38,221 nt of DNA from CAYMKL01 sp964390805. Lineage in GTDB: Bacteria; Chloroflexota; Anaerolineae; VGOG01. Numbering within the stretch: the stretch's first letter is position 1; every line of letters starts with the position of its first letter. The stretch is from positions 1 to 38,221 of the forward strand of contig CAYMKL010000068.1 of the NCBI GenBank assembly GCA_964390805.1, read 5' to 3'. Under the pieces are notes generated by a model. That model was given only the letters and a program-made list of their open reading frames with translations, did no database searches and was not told the origin of the DNA. The position numbers and the translations under genes are program-made. Positions 1 through 8,201 of the stretch are shown piece after piece.

Positions 1-66
1 ATTCGGTTTTCAAAGATCAGTGGCACCGTTTTGTCGATTGTTACCTGGACATATCAGCGTCCCATC

Positions 67-1443
67 CTAATACGCGATCTCACGCTCTACCCATTTCTTC
101 TCCACGATATTGACGACCAGGATGATGAGCCCCAGCACCACGCCGATGGTGGCCGCGTAGCCCATGCGCAGGTACCTGAACGCCTCGAAGTACAGATACA
201 GGGCCGGCGTGGTGGTAGCGTGCAATGGCCCGCCTTCGGTCATCACGAAAGGTTCGGTGAAAACCAAGAAACCCCAGATGGTGGAGACCATCAAGACGAG
301 CAAGATGGTGGGGTTCAGCAAAGGCAGCGTGACGTGCCAGAACTGCCGCCAGGCGTTGGCCCCGTCCACCGCCGACGCCTTGTACAGCACCGGCGGGATG
401 GCCTGCAGGCCGGCCAGGTAAATGACGGCGAAGTAGCCCACCTGCCGCCAACTGGCCATCAGGGCAATGGAGGGCATCGCCTGGCTCACGCTGGTGATCC
501 ACCGCAGCGGAGGGATGCCGATCTTGCCCAGGTAGTAGTTGAGCAGGCCGAACTGCGGCGAGTAGAGCCACAGGAAGACCGTCGAGACCACCACGCCCGA
601 GACCACGCTGGGCATGAAGAAGACCGAGCGGAAAAAGCCCCGAAAGCGGATCTTCTGGTTCACCAGCAGGGCCAGCGCCAGGGAGAGAATCATCTGAGCC
701 GGCAGGTTGATGGACAGGTAGACCAGGACGTTCCTCATGCTCGTCCAGAACACATCATCGTGCAGGAGCTTGACGTAGTTTTGCAGGCCTACGAACGGTT
801 TCTGCGGCGCGATGATGGCCCACTCGTGGAAAGTCAGGTACAGGGCAAACAGCAGCGGATAGGCCAGGAAGGCCAGGAAGTAGACGACGTAGGGTAGCAG
901 AAGCAGGTAGCTGATCCTGCTCTCCTTTACTTCCTCAAATAGATTTCTCAATTTCCGTAAGCTCATCACTTTCCCCTTCCATAAGGTCGGTAACGACTTC
1001 CAAGCCACGCCTCCGGCCAGGACGGTCATTGCCAACAGTGGGGCAAGGCCGGCAAGGGCTGCCAGCAAGAACGAAAACAGTTCAAGCACCGTAGGCGGCG
1101 CTGGGGAAGGACTCAGGACATTGCGCAAGAGGCCGTAGGTGAGGCCGGCGAAAGCCACCAGGCCCGCCAAAGCGATGAGCAGAGCGATGGCTCCCACTCC
1201 CCTGGCTATCAAGCCGCTCGGGCGGGATGGCCACAAGAGGATGCCCGCCAGCAGCAGCCCGGGGCCAAGCGGTACCTCCCCCACCAGAAAGGCCCACTTG
1301 TGCATCCCGTAGGCTGTCCAGCGCCCTTCCGTCTGCACCGACCACGGGGGCAGCAAGAGCCGGGTGCGGACGAGAATAGCGGTGGCGGCGACGAGGACGA
1401 TGATTCCCAGTACCATCAATGCAATAGCAACCATCTTGCGCAT
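67..1443 (-). CDS. MalF-type sugar ABC transporter permease with N-terminal membrane extension
   Basis: Inner-membrane subunit of a carbohydrate (CUT1-like) importer. The part from residue 160 on (start MSLRKLRNLF) is a normal permease of about 299 residues: first membrane helix near LLLLPYVVYFLAFLAYPLL, several more helices, and the ATPase-contacting EAA loop around YKASAVDGANAWRQFWHVTLP. Residues 1-159 are extra, with about four predicted membrane helices and no family I recognise. The ATG at 1443 has a GAAGGTG ribosome site. An internal ATG at 966 also has one (GGAAGGGG) and would give the normal family length, so two products or a later true start are possible. It lies 35 bases after the phosphoglycerate mutase gene and is the last complete gene of the operon here. 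The usual MalG partner is not in the window, and the first 66 bases hold only a few open codons. The permease assignment is firm; the substrate is unknown. Confidence 0.88.
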   Translation of the reverse strand: MRKMVAIALMVLGIIVLVAATAILVRTRLLLPPWSVQTEGRWTAYGMHKWAFLVGEVPLGPGLLLAGILLWPSRPSGLIARGVGAIALLIALAGLVAFAGLTYGLLRNVLSPSPAPPTVLELFSFLLAALAGLAPLLAMTVLAGGVAWKSLPTLWKGKVMSLRKLRNLFEEVKESRISYLLLLPYVVYFLAFLAYPLLFALYLTFHEWAIIAPQKPFVGLQNYVKLLHDDVFWTSMRNVLVYLSINLPAQMILSLALALLVNQKIRFRGFFRSVFFMPSVVSGVVVSTVFLWLYSPQFGLLNYYLGKIGIPPLRWITSVSQAMPSIALMASWRQVGYFAVIYLAGLQAIPPVLYKASAVDGANAWRQFWHVTLPLLNPTILLVLMVSTIWGFLVFTEPFVMTEGGPLHATTTPALYLYFEAFRYLRMGYAATIGVVLGLIILVVNIVEKKWVEREIAY

Positions 1444-1478
1444 CTTTCACCTTCACCGTCTTGTCTCAGCAAAACGCG

Positions 1479-3113
1479 CTACTTGCGGGCAGCCCTTCCA
1501 ATACCGAACACGAGCGCATCGTAGGCCCGCCTGGTCTTCTCATAGTTCCCATCTCGATCCAGCGCGAGACCTCTGCCCACGCCTGAGGCAATCTGACCGA
1601 TGCCAATGGCTTCCATTTGCCTGGCCAGCCTTTCTAGAAGTAGTGGGGCGCTTCCAGGTTCCGTGCTCCGCCCATCGAAGATCACGTGCACGTAGGCTTC
1701 TTCCAGTCCCCTCTCCCGGGCCAGCCGTAACAGCGCCAGCGGGTAGGTTATGCTGCCATGGGAACTCCTCTCCGACAGGAGGGCGATAAGGTGAAGTGCG
1801 CCACCCCGCTGCCGCGCGGCGTCCATCGCCTCAAGAAAAACCGGGTTCTCGTAAAAAGAGCCATCCTCAATGGCCAAGTCAATCCGCGCGTCATCCTGGA
1901 TCACCACCCGGCCAGCACCGATATTCATGTGACCGGCCTCCGAGTTGCCTGCCTTTCCCTCCAACAGGCCCACCGCCTCCCCCGCAGCCTTCAGCGCGGT
2001 GAAGCGGTGTCCTGAGCTTGCCGAAGGGGGGGATTGGCGAATCAGCCAACCCCACACCGGCGTGTCGGCCAGGAAGATGGGGTTTGTCTCATCCTCCTGG
2101 CCTAGCCCCCAGCCATCCAGAACCACCAGGAGCACTTTTCTGCCTTCGCTGAGCTCAGGATAGCTCCGCAGCAGGCTCTGGCCGGTCATTGACTGCGGCT
2201 TCGGCAAGCCCATGACCTGGAGTACCGTGGGCGCCACGTCTGCCAGCGCTCCACCTACTCTCAGGGTAACGCTGCTTTTCATTTCCGCGTCGGGATCCAC
2301 GACGACGAAAGGCACAGGATTTTCGGTATGGCCAACGTTGGGGGAGCCATCGGGCTTGATCGCCACCTCGAGAACGCCGTGATCGGCGGTGACCAGGCTC
2401 ACGTAGCCGGCCGAGGCAGCGGCTTCCAGCACCCGTCCCAGGTGTCTGTCCACTGCCTCCGCGCATTTGATCTTGACCTCCCGGTCGTCGAGATGGCCGA
2501 TCACGTCTCCGTTGGCGAAGTTGACCACGATCAGGGCGTACTCACCCGTGTCAATGTCCTTCACCACCTCTTTGGCCACCTGCGCACTGCTCATCTCCGG
2601 CACCTGGTCGTAGGGCACTCCCTTAGGCGAAGGCACCTGGACATCGTCTTCACCTGGAAAGGCCTGATTGCTGCCTCCGTTGAGGAAGAAGGTGACGTGA
2701 GCGAACTTCTCCGACTCGGCGACGCGAAGCTGCCGCAGCCCGTGACGACTGACCACCTCGCCCAGGGTGTCTTTGGGTCTCGAAGGGGGCGGAAAAGCCA
2801 CCGCCACAGGCATCCGACGGAACATCTCGTGGTAAAGGGTCATGGTGACGAAGGTCAAGTCCTGGAGGTTGGCCGTCGGAAACTCGTTGAACGAGGGATC
2901 CACGAAGGCCCGCGTTAACTGAATCTCTCGTTCGCCACGGCGGCAGCAGAAAATCACTGCGTCACCATCCCGGATCCGCCCCACTGGCTCTCCATCGTCA
3001 CCGGCCAGGACGATGGGCTCTAGAAAGTAATCCGTTTGCCCTGCCCGGTACAATTCCTTCACCACTTCTGCGAGGGCCATCCCCCCTCGTGAGACTTTCC
3101 CTCGTTCCCTCAC
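1479..3113 (-). CDS. gpmI: Circularly permuted 2,3-bisphosphoglycerate-independent phosphoglycerate mutase
   Basis: Cytoplasmic enzyme expected to interconvert 3- and 2-phosphoglycerate. All landmarks of the iPGM family are present but in rotated order. Residues 13-315 match the usual C-terminal part: DGDAVIF with the Arg cluster near 58-62, EKFAHVTFF (Lys136), NFANGDVIGH (Asp203, His207), TADHG (Asp244, His245), GHTENPVPF (His262), MTGQSLL. Residues 326-544 match the usual N-terminal part: VLLVVLDGWG (Asp333), GNSEAGH with nucleophile Ser391, LLSERSSH (His452), DGRST (480-484), GR and DRD (Arg514, Arg520). The old termini are joined by RSYPELSEGRK. The metal ligands and nucleophile are retained; the usual DGRD is DGRS. 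Residues 363-369 come from a repeat insertion. The GTG start overlaps the preceding stop as GTGA; an ATG at 3080 after GAGGGGGG is an alternative. Total length is close to normal iPGM (about 510-545). Confidence 0.9.
   Translation of the reverse strand: MRERGKVSRGGMALAEVVKELYRAGQTDYFLEPIVLAGDDGEPVGRIRDGDAVIFCCRRGEREIQLTRAFVDPSFNEFPTANLQDLTFVTMTLYHEMFRRMPVAVAFPPPSRPKDTLGEVVSRHGLRQLRVAESEKFAHVTFFLNGGSNQAFPGEDDVQVPSPKGVPYDQVPEMSSAQVAKEVVKDIDTGEYALIVVNFANGDVIGHLDDREVKIKCAEAVDRHLGRVLEAAASAGYVSLVTADHGVLEVAIKPDGSPNVGHTENPVPFVVVDPDAEMKSSVTLRVGGALADVAPTVLQVMGLPKPQSMTGQSLLRSYPELSEGRKVLLVVLDGWGLGQEDETNPIFLADTPVWGWLIRQSPPSASSGHRFTALKAAGEAVGLLEGKAGNSEAGHMNIGAGRVVIQDDARIDLAIEDGSFYENPVFLEAMDAARQRGGALHLIALLSERSSHGSITYPLALLRLARERGLEEAYVHVIFDGRSTEPGSAPLLLERLARQMEAIGIGQIASGVGRGLALDRDGNYEKTRRAYDALVFGIGRAARK
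2008..2027. repeat. CCTTCGGCAAGCTCAGGA-type palindromic element inside gpmI
   Basis: On the plus strand it reads as CCTGAGCTTG followed by CCGAAGGG. It is in frame within the phosphoglycerate mutase, where it adds PSASSGH between the conserved segments ending WLIRQSP and starting FTALKAAGEAVGL. It belongs to the same repeat family found at seven places in the giant gene. Confidence 0.75.
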
Positions 3114-4534
3114 GAGCGCGCCCCTGGACTCAAGTTCCTGGATGAGAAGCGCTCCACGGCCTTTCTCGCCACTTCCTTGACCAGTTCGTTCACATCGCCA
3201 TCGCCCCCCACGGTCGTCAGGATGTTGTCCATGAAGACCACCTTGAGGCCGTGTTCCAGCCCCAACCGCGCAGCCACGTCAATGCCGGCCGCCTTGATCT
3301 CGGTCATGAGGGTATCCACTTCGTTCTCTTCGAGACAACGCCGGATGTCCTTTCGTAACAGGGGCCGATTCGCCAGGTGATTGCTTACCTCTACCACCCG
3401 ACAGCCATAGTGCTCTTGCAGATACCCGCTCAAGACGGGATTCATCATCGCCGGGGCGGTGAGGGTGAGGATCACTTGCCTCCCCTCAATTTCCTCCAGT
3501 GGATGAGGGCGGAAGACGGTGTGCACCACCTTGGTTTCGGGATTGATCTCTCGAATGACAGCATCCACCCGGCGAACTTTTTCCTTATCAGCCATCGGCG
3601 GCTCGCACATGGCCAGGATGATGAGATCCGACAGCATCACCCGGTAAGGTCCCATGTAGCCGCCGATGTATTCCAGCGGCTGATGCGCTCCCACGATGAG
3701 GATGCGAGCATCTGTCTTCACCGGCAGTGTCGTAGCGCCACTTCCCTCGAAGAATACCAGATTTTCGGGGAGGGTGTTGGCCAGGGCGGCGCTGGCCTCC
3801 ACGTTGGAGAAGAACGCCGCTCCAGCAAGACCCCCCCCGCAGCGCCTGGAACCGATGGTGGTCAGTCGGGTCATGACCGCATCCTCGAAGTGATCCGAGG
3901 CAGCATGTTTCCCCTGATCGGCCAGGGAGACCAGGTACTGCGGCGTCATGTGCAGTTCTTTGCCCGGCACCAACTCTGGTTCCGGTGGCCCGCCTCGCCC
4001 CATGGTGACGATGCAGGGATCGTAGAGGGCTTCGCCACCTTCCTGGCCGCTGAGGATGCGGGCCACGTGGGCGCAGGCCGCTGTCTTGCCCACTCTTTTG
4101 CCGGTCCCCACCACCGCGATGGAGGGCTTGGTCATGATATCCATGTAGCGTGGCGGTTCAAAGCGAAAGTCTGCACCGGCATAGACCACCCCCCGGCTCA
4201 GGATGAGATTGGCGAACCGGAATCGCTCCACGTAGCCTACCACCGGCTCATCGCTGAGGTCAATCATGATCTGCGGCTGGAACCGTTCAATCCCTTCTTT
4301 GATCCCTTCTAGAGGGTTGTCTCGCGTGATGACCGGCAGTGCGAGGGCCTGCAGGTCTCCCTTCGTACCAATCTTCTCTGTGCCGCCAATGAACACCGCG
4401 CCGACGACGTCGTACTGGTGTTCTTTCACCAGGTTATCAATGGCCCACCTGGTAACGGGGATGTAATGTTCCCCGTCAATCAGAACAACTGCTTTTTTCA
4501 TATTTTGCTTCGGCTCCCTGACCGTTTCTGCCAC
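3110..4534 (-). CDS. cpgS: Cyclic 2,3-diphosphoglycerate synthetase-like protein
   Basis: Resembles the archaeal cDPG synthetase, which uses ATP to close 2,3-bisphosphoglycerate into its cyclic anhydride, a solute and phosphate store in thermophilic methanogens. The 474 residues match that family's usual size. The N-terminal alpha/beta domain starts KKAVVLIDGEHYIPV. A P-loop GTGKRVGKT lies at residues 143-151, followed by CIVTMGRGGPPEPE, DHFEDAV, RRCGGGLAG and FFEGSGATTLPV, all in the expected order. The GTG at 4534 is chosen because AAGGAG sits eight bases upstream; the internal ATG at 4501 has a poorer site. It overlaps the permuted phosphoglycerate mutase by four bases, so the two are translationally coupled, which fits a shared phosphoglycerate pathway. 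The 2-phosphoglycerate kinase needed to make 2,3-bisphosphoglycerate is not in the window. Bacterial homologues may have another reaction, so the family call is stronger than the exact substrate. Confidence 0.82.
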   Translation of the reverse strand: MAETVREPKQNMKKAVVLIDGEHYIPVTRWAIDNLVKEHQYDVVGAVFIGGTEKIGTKGDLQALALPVITRDNPLEGIKEGIERFQPQIMIDLSDEPVVGYVERFRFANLILSRGVVYAGADFRFEPPRYMDIMTKPSIAVVGTGKRVGKTAACAHVARILSGQEGGEALYDPCIVTMGRGGPPEPELVPGKELHMTPQYLVSLADQGKHAASDHFEDAVMTRLTTIGSRRCGGGLAGAAFFSNVEASAALANTLPENLVFFEGSGATTLPVKTDARILIVGAHQPLEYIGGYMGPYRVMLSDLIILAMCEPPMADKEKVRRVDAVIREINPETKVVHTVFRPHPLEEIEGRQVILTLTAPAMMNPVLSGYLQEHYGCRVVEVSNHLANRPLLRKDIRRCLEENEVDTLMTEIKAAGIDVAARLGLEHGLKVVFMDNILTTVGGDGDVNELVKEVARKAVERFSSRNLSPGARS

Positions 4535-4575
4535 GGCAGCCTCTCCTTATCATGGTTTTGGATGAGCGCGTATCG

Positions 4576-5364
4576 CTACCTCATAAACCCCAGGTGGCGT
4601 AGAAATTCGAAATTGTGAGCGGCAATCTCCTCGCCACGCCCAGGAACGTAGCCCTCGATGATGACCAGACCATCGTACTTCTGCTGCAGGGCCGCCAAGA
4701 GCGCCTTGATATCAAGGTCCCCCTCTCCCAGCGGCACATGCACCGTCCCCACCCTGCTGTCCGAGAGGTGGACATGGACGATCCAATCTCCTTCTACCTC
4801 GGCCACGTACCGGCCTGGGCTGCCAACGGTGGTGGCATTTGCCACGTCAATGGCCAGCCCCACCTGGGACCAGCTTCGCGAGAAGAAGCGGCGCAGGTCG
4901 GCCGGCCGAAGGAAAAACTCCAGGGGGCGATTCTCCATGTTTTCGATCCCGACGTTGATTCTTTGCTCGGCAGCCTTCTCCTCTATGGCCGCCATCGCCT
5001 CCTCGAAGTAGTGCCAGAAGTCCTCGGGGTGATCCTTGCTTGACGACATTCGACCAGCGTGAAGGACAACCACTGTGGCCCCCAGCCGGCTACCGAGTTC
5101 TATGGACTGCAGTATCTGCCGACGTGACAACTCCCGAATTCCAGGGTTGATCGAAGTGATGTTCAAGTCGTAGAAGGGAGCGTGCAGGGATAGCTCCAGC
5201 TCTAACTCCCGTCCTAGTTTCTTGATTCGCTCGACCTCCTCACCTGTGCGCCACAGGTGCTCCGTCCACACCTCTGCCGCAGGGTAGCCGCAACGGGCTA
5301 TGATCTCCAATGCCTCCGCAACGGAGTGCTCCCATAGAATCCTGGTTGACAGGCCAAAACGCAA
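4576..5364 (-). CDS. Sugar-phosphate isomerase/epimerase-like TIM barrel protein
   Basis: Member of the xylose isomerase-like (AP endonuclease 2 fold) superfamily: about 262 residues starting MRFGLSTRILWEHS. It has LSLHAPFYDLNITSINP, VVVLHAGRMSSSKDHPE, NVGIENMENRP, VGLAIDVANATTVG, IVHVHLSDSRVGTVHVPLGEGDLD and LVIIEGYVP. The His, Glu and Asp residues in these strands are the usual metal ligands. The start is TTG at 5364, because AAAGGAGA lies about six bases upstream. A longer TTG start at 5403 would run into the end of the preceding ATPase gene without a comparable site. It is 13 bases from the ATPase gene. Members act as epimerases or isomerases on sugars, sugar phosphates or inositols; the substrate cannot be read from the sequence. 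Confidence 0.82.
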   Translation of the reverse strand: MRFGLSTRILWEHSVAEALEIIARCGYPAAEVWTEHLWRTGEEVERIKKLGRELELELSLHAPFYDLNITSINPGIRELSRRQILQSIELGSRLGATVVVLHAGRMSSSKDHPEDFWHYFEEAMAAIEEKAAEQRINVGIENMENRPLEFFLRPADLRRFFSRSWSQVGLAIDVANATTVGSPGRYVAEVEGDWIVHVHLSDSRVGTVHVPLGEGDLDIKALLAALQQKYDGLVIIEGYVPGRGEEIAAHNFEFLRHLGFMR

Positions 5365-5377
5365 GGCGGTCTCCTTT

Positions 5378-6424
5378 CTACTCAAAGAAGTGACACTTCT
5401 CAAAGGTGAGATAAACCCGCTTGCCCAAGGCGAAATCCTCGGCCGGGCCGGTCTTCACTCGCAGCGCTTGGCCGTCGAGGAGGATGATGTACTCGATGGC
5501 ATCCCCCAGGAACATCTTCTTATCCACCGTCGCTGCCACCTGGCCTGTCTCCCGGCTCACAGCTACTTCCTCGGGGCGCAACACCAGGCTCAACCGCTTC
5601 CCAGTCAGCCTTGTGGGCGGGGTCAAGGGCAGGGTGATGTTGGGAGCGGACAGAGGAACCACACCATCGTCCCGCCGTTCCACCTCGATGAAGTTGGCCA
5701 CCCCGATGAAATCAACCACGAAGCGGTTGGCCGGTTGGCGATAGATCTCAACGGGCGTGCCAATCTGCTGAATGACCCCTGCTTCCATCACCACCACCCG
5801 GTCCGACATCACCATCGCTTCTAACTGGTCGTGGGTCACGAAGATGATGGTCACTCCCGTTTGACGCTGCAAGTCCTTCAGTTCCAGGCGCATCTCCTCC
5901 CGCAGCTTGGCGTCCAGGTTGGACAGGGGCTCGTCCAGCAGCAACACCTCGGGGTTCATCACCAAAGCCCGCGCCAGGGCCACCCGTTGCTGCTGCCCGC
6001 CGGAGAGTTGGTGCGGGTAGCGGTCGCCCAGTTCTGCCATCTTGACCAGGGCCAGCGCTCCCTCGACCTGGCGTCTGATGTCCGCCTTGGGCAGTTTCTT
6101 GATCTTGAGGGGGTAGGCTACGTTATTGAAAACGGTCATGTGCGGCCAGACGGCGTAGGATTGAAAGACCATCCCCACCCCGCGTTGCTCGGGCGGGACG
6201 AAGATGCCTCGTTCCACATCGGACACCACCCGTTCGCCGATGATCACTCTTCCTTCGGTCGGTGAAATGAAACCAGCGACCAGACGCAGGGTAGTGGTCT
6301 TTCCACAGCCCGAGGGGCCAAGGAAGGTGACGAACTCACCATCGGCGACGTCCACCGTGAAGTCCTGCACGGCGATCGTCTCACCGAACTTCTTGGTCAA
6401 GTCAGTCAGGGTAACTTCTGCCAT
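5378..6424 (-). CDS. ABC transporter ATP-binding protein (PotA/FbpC/UgpC type)
   Basis: Cytoplasmic ATPase of an importer, 348 residues. Walker A GPSGCGKTT is at 36-44, Q-loop at VFQSYAVWPHMTV (Gln88), signature LSGGQQQRVALARAL at 140-154, Walker B VLLLDEPLSNLDAKLR at 160-175 and the switch histidine in FVTHDQLEAM (His198). The C-terminal third, with VSRETGQVAATVDKKMFLG and YLTFEKCHFFE, looks like a TOBE regulatory domain. The ATG start follows GGGAG. It sits 31 bases after the two-domain permease gene. It is the only ATPase gene in this operon, although there are two kinds of permease, so it may serve both or another ATPase may lie elsewhere. Sequence alone does not separate iron, phosphonate, polyamine and sugar specificities in this group. 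Confidence 0.93.
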   Translation of the reverse strand: MAEVTLTDLTKKFGETIAVQDFTVDVADGEFVTFLGPSGCGKTTTLRLVAGFISPTEGRVIIGERVVSDVERGIFVPPEQRGVGMVFQSYAVWPHMTVFNNVAYPLKIKKLPKADIRRQVEGALALVKMAELGDRYPHQLSGGQQQRVALARALVMNPEVLLLDEPLSNLDAKLREEMRLELKDLQRQTGVTIIFVTHDQLEAMVMSDRVVVMEAGVIQQIGTPVEIYRQPANRFVVDFIGVANFIEVERRDDGVVPLSAPNITLPLTPPTRLTGKRLSLVLRPEEVAVSRETGQVAATVDKKMFLGDAIEYIILLDGQALRVKTGPAEDFALGKRVYLTFEKCHFFE

Positions 6425-6455
6425 TTAGGTCGCTCCCTTCGGTCGCTTTTGCGCG

Positions 6456-8135
6456 CTAGTAGCCAAACCTTCCGCCCGTCAGCCGGCGGGTAAAGAAATT
6501 GGCCGCCATGAGCACGCTCATCATGATCACCGCCAGGGCCGCCGAGCCGGTAGTGTTCCCCGCGTCCTGAAGGTTATAGACCAGCACCCCTATCGTCTCG
6601 TGCCCCGCCGACCAGAGGAGAATGGAGATGGTCAGCTCACGCAAGCAGGGCATGAAGACCAGGAACCAACTGGCAAAGAGGCCCGGCCGGATCAGGGGGA
6701 TGACGATGTCCTTGAATGACTGCAGCCAATTGGCGCCTGAGATGACCGCCGCCTCCTCCAGCGAATCATGGATCTGAGCCAACGACCCGGAGGTGGTGCG
6801 CACTCCAAAGGCAAGGTAGCGGGCGACGTAGGCGATGAGTATGATCCAGATGGTGTTGTAGAGAACAATCTTGGTAAGAGGGATCGGCTTAATCCAGGCC
6901 AGGATCATCGCCAGGGCCACCACGGTGCCTGGGATGGAATAGGGCATATTGGCGAAAAAGTCAAGCACGAAGCGAAAGCGCATCTTCGTCTTGACCACGA
7001 CGTAGGCGATGAGCGAGCCCAGTAGGCTAACGATGGTCGCCGCGCCCACGGCCAGCAAGAGGCTGTTGCGGATGGCTCTCCTCCCCGCCGGCAGCAGAAA
7101 AAGGACATGTTTGAAGTTATCCAGCGTCAGGTTGTCGAGCGTGGGCGGCAGGCCGTATGCCTTAGTCAATGAGGTCAGGACGATGGCCGTGACCGGGGCA
7201 ACGGTGGTGAAAAGCACCACGAGCAAGGCCAGGGGGAGAAGCCAGTATTTGTGTCTACCCAACTGGACGATGTTGGGGTACATGCTCTTGCCCGATAGCG
7301 TCGTGTACTCCTTGCCCTTGAGATACAGCCTGGATAGCCAAAGCCCCGCCCCGGCGAGGATGGAAAGGACGACAGAAAGGCAAGCAGCTATGGCGAGCTT
7401 GTTGCCCACCCAGCCAAAGGCTATGGCGTCATATATCTTGGTGGTGAGGACGAAGTATCGGGCCGAAAAACCCAGAACGGCGGGGATGCCAAAGTTGGCG
7501 ATGGCGGCGATGAAGGCCAGCACCGCCCCGGCGGCGATGGTGGGAGCCATCAGCGGCAGGGTGATGTCCTTCATCACAGCGAAGATGGGCGAGCCCGAGA
7601 TCTGCGCCGCCTCCTCCAACTCCGGGTTCATCCTTTCCAGCCCCCCCAGGACCGTCAGGTAGACGAGGGGATACTGGTGCAGGGCCATCACCAAGATGAT
7701 CCCATCGGGACCGTAGATGTTCCAGAACGGTTCTTTGGAGCCGCTAAGGGCCATGTAGAACTCATTCAGATACCCCACCCGTCCCAGCAACTGAAGCCAG
7801 GCGAGGGCACCGATGAAGGGAGGGATGATGAAGGGCAACACGAAGGCGGCGCGCAAAAAGCCCCGCAGCGGAAGATCGGTGCGTGCCACCAACCAGGCCA
7901 GAAACGTACCGATGAGAGTGGCGAATATCGTCGAGAGAGTGGCGACCTCCAGACTGTGCCGCAAGGCGCGAAAGTTGGCAGCCTTCTGTACGATCTGCGA
8001 GTAGTTCACCAACGAAAGGCGGCCTTCGAACTTGAAGCTCTGATGGATGATGGTGGAGAGGGGGTAGACGACGAGAATCACGAGTACCAGGATGGCGATC
8101 CCCAGGATCACCTGGCCGATCCCGAATCTCTTCAT
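6456..8135 (-). CDS. Two-domain iron/phosphonate-type ABC permease (FbpB/AfuB-like)
   Basis: Inner-membrane permease of 559 residues made of two fused transmembrane domains, as is usual for FbpB, AfuB and aminoethylphosphonate permeases. Each half has about six helices and an ATPase-contacting EAA loop: EEAAQISGSPIFAVMKDITLP in the first and EEAAVISGANWLQSFKDIVIP in the second. A charged loop with KGKEYTTLSGKS separates the halves. The ATG at 8135 (MKRFGIGQVILG) is chosen because GGAGGT is seven bases upstream. The ATG at 8150 overlaps that ribosome site and would add only five residues. It is 66 bases downstream of the fused binding-protein gene and 31 bases upstream of the ATPase gene. It should pair with the C-terminal half of the fused binding protein, which is of the same transporter class. 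Confidence 0.9.
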   Translation of the reverse strand: MKRFGIGQVILGIAILVLVILVVYPLSTIIHQSFKFEGRLSLVNYSQIVQKAANFRALRHSLEVATLSTIFATLIGTFLAWLVARTDLPLRGFLRAAFVLPFIIPPFIGALAWLQLLGRVGYLNEFYMALSGSKEPFWNIYGPDGIILVMALHQYPLVYLTVLGGLERMNPELEEAAQISGSPIFAVMKDITLPLMAPTIAAGAVLAFIAAIANFGIPAVLGFSARYFVLTTKIYDAIAFGWVGNKLAIAACLSVVLSILAGAGLWLSRLYLKGKEYTTLSGKSMYPNIVQLGRHKYWLLPLALLVVLFTTVAPVTAIVLTSLTKAYGLPPTLDNLTLDNFKHVLFLLPAGRRAIRNSLLLAVGAATIVSLLGSLIAYVVVKTKMRFRFVLDFFANMPYSIPGTVVALAMILAWIKPIPLTKIVLYNTIWIILIAYVARYLAFGVRTTSGSLAQIHDSLEEAAVISGANWLQSFKDIVIPLIRPGLFASWFLVFMPCLRELTISILLWSAGHETIGVLVYNLQDAGNTTGSAALAVIMMSVLMAANFFTRRLTGGRFGY

Positions 8136-8201
8136 AGGCAATACCTCCATGATAGACAGGGCCAGGTGTTGCCACCCGGCCCTGTCTCCGAACGCAAACT
8201 G

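Noticed and set aside
31..897. Plus-strand open frame opposite the MalF-type permease
   Set aside because: Product is rich in His, Gln, Asp and Arg as expected for the complement of membrane-protein codons; the minus strand encodes a clear permease.
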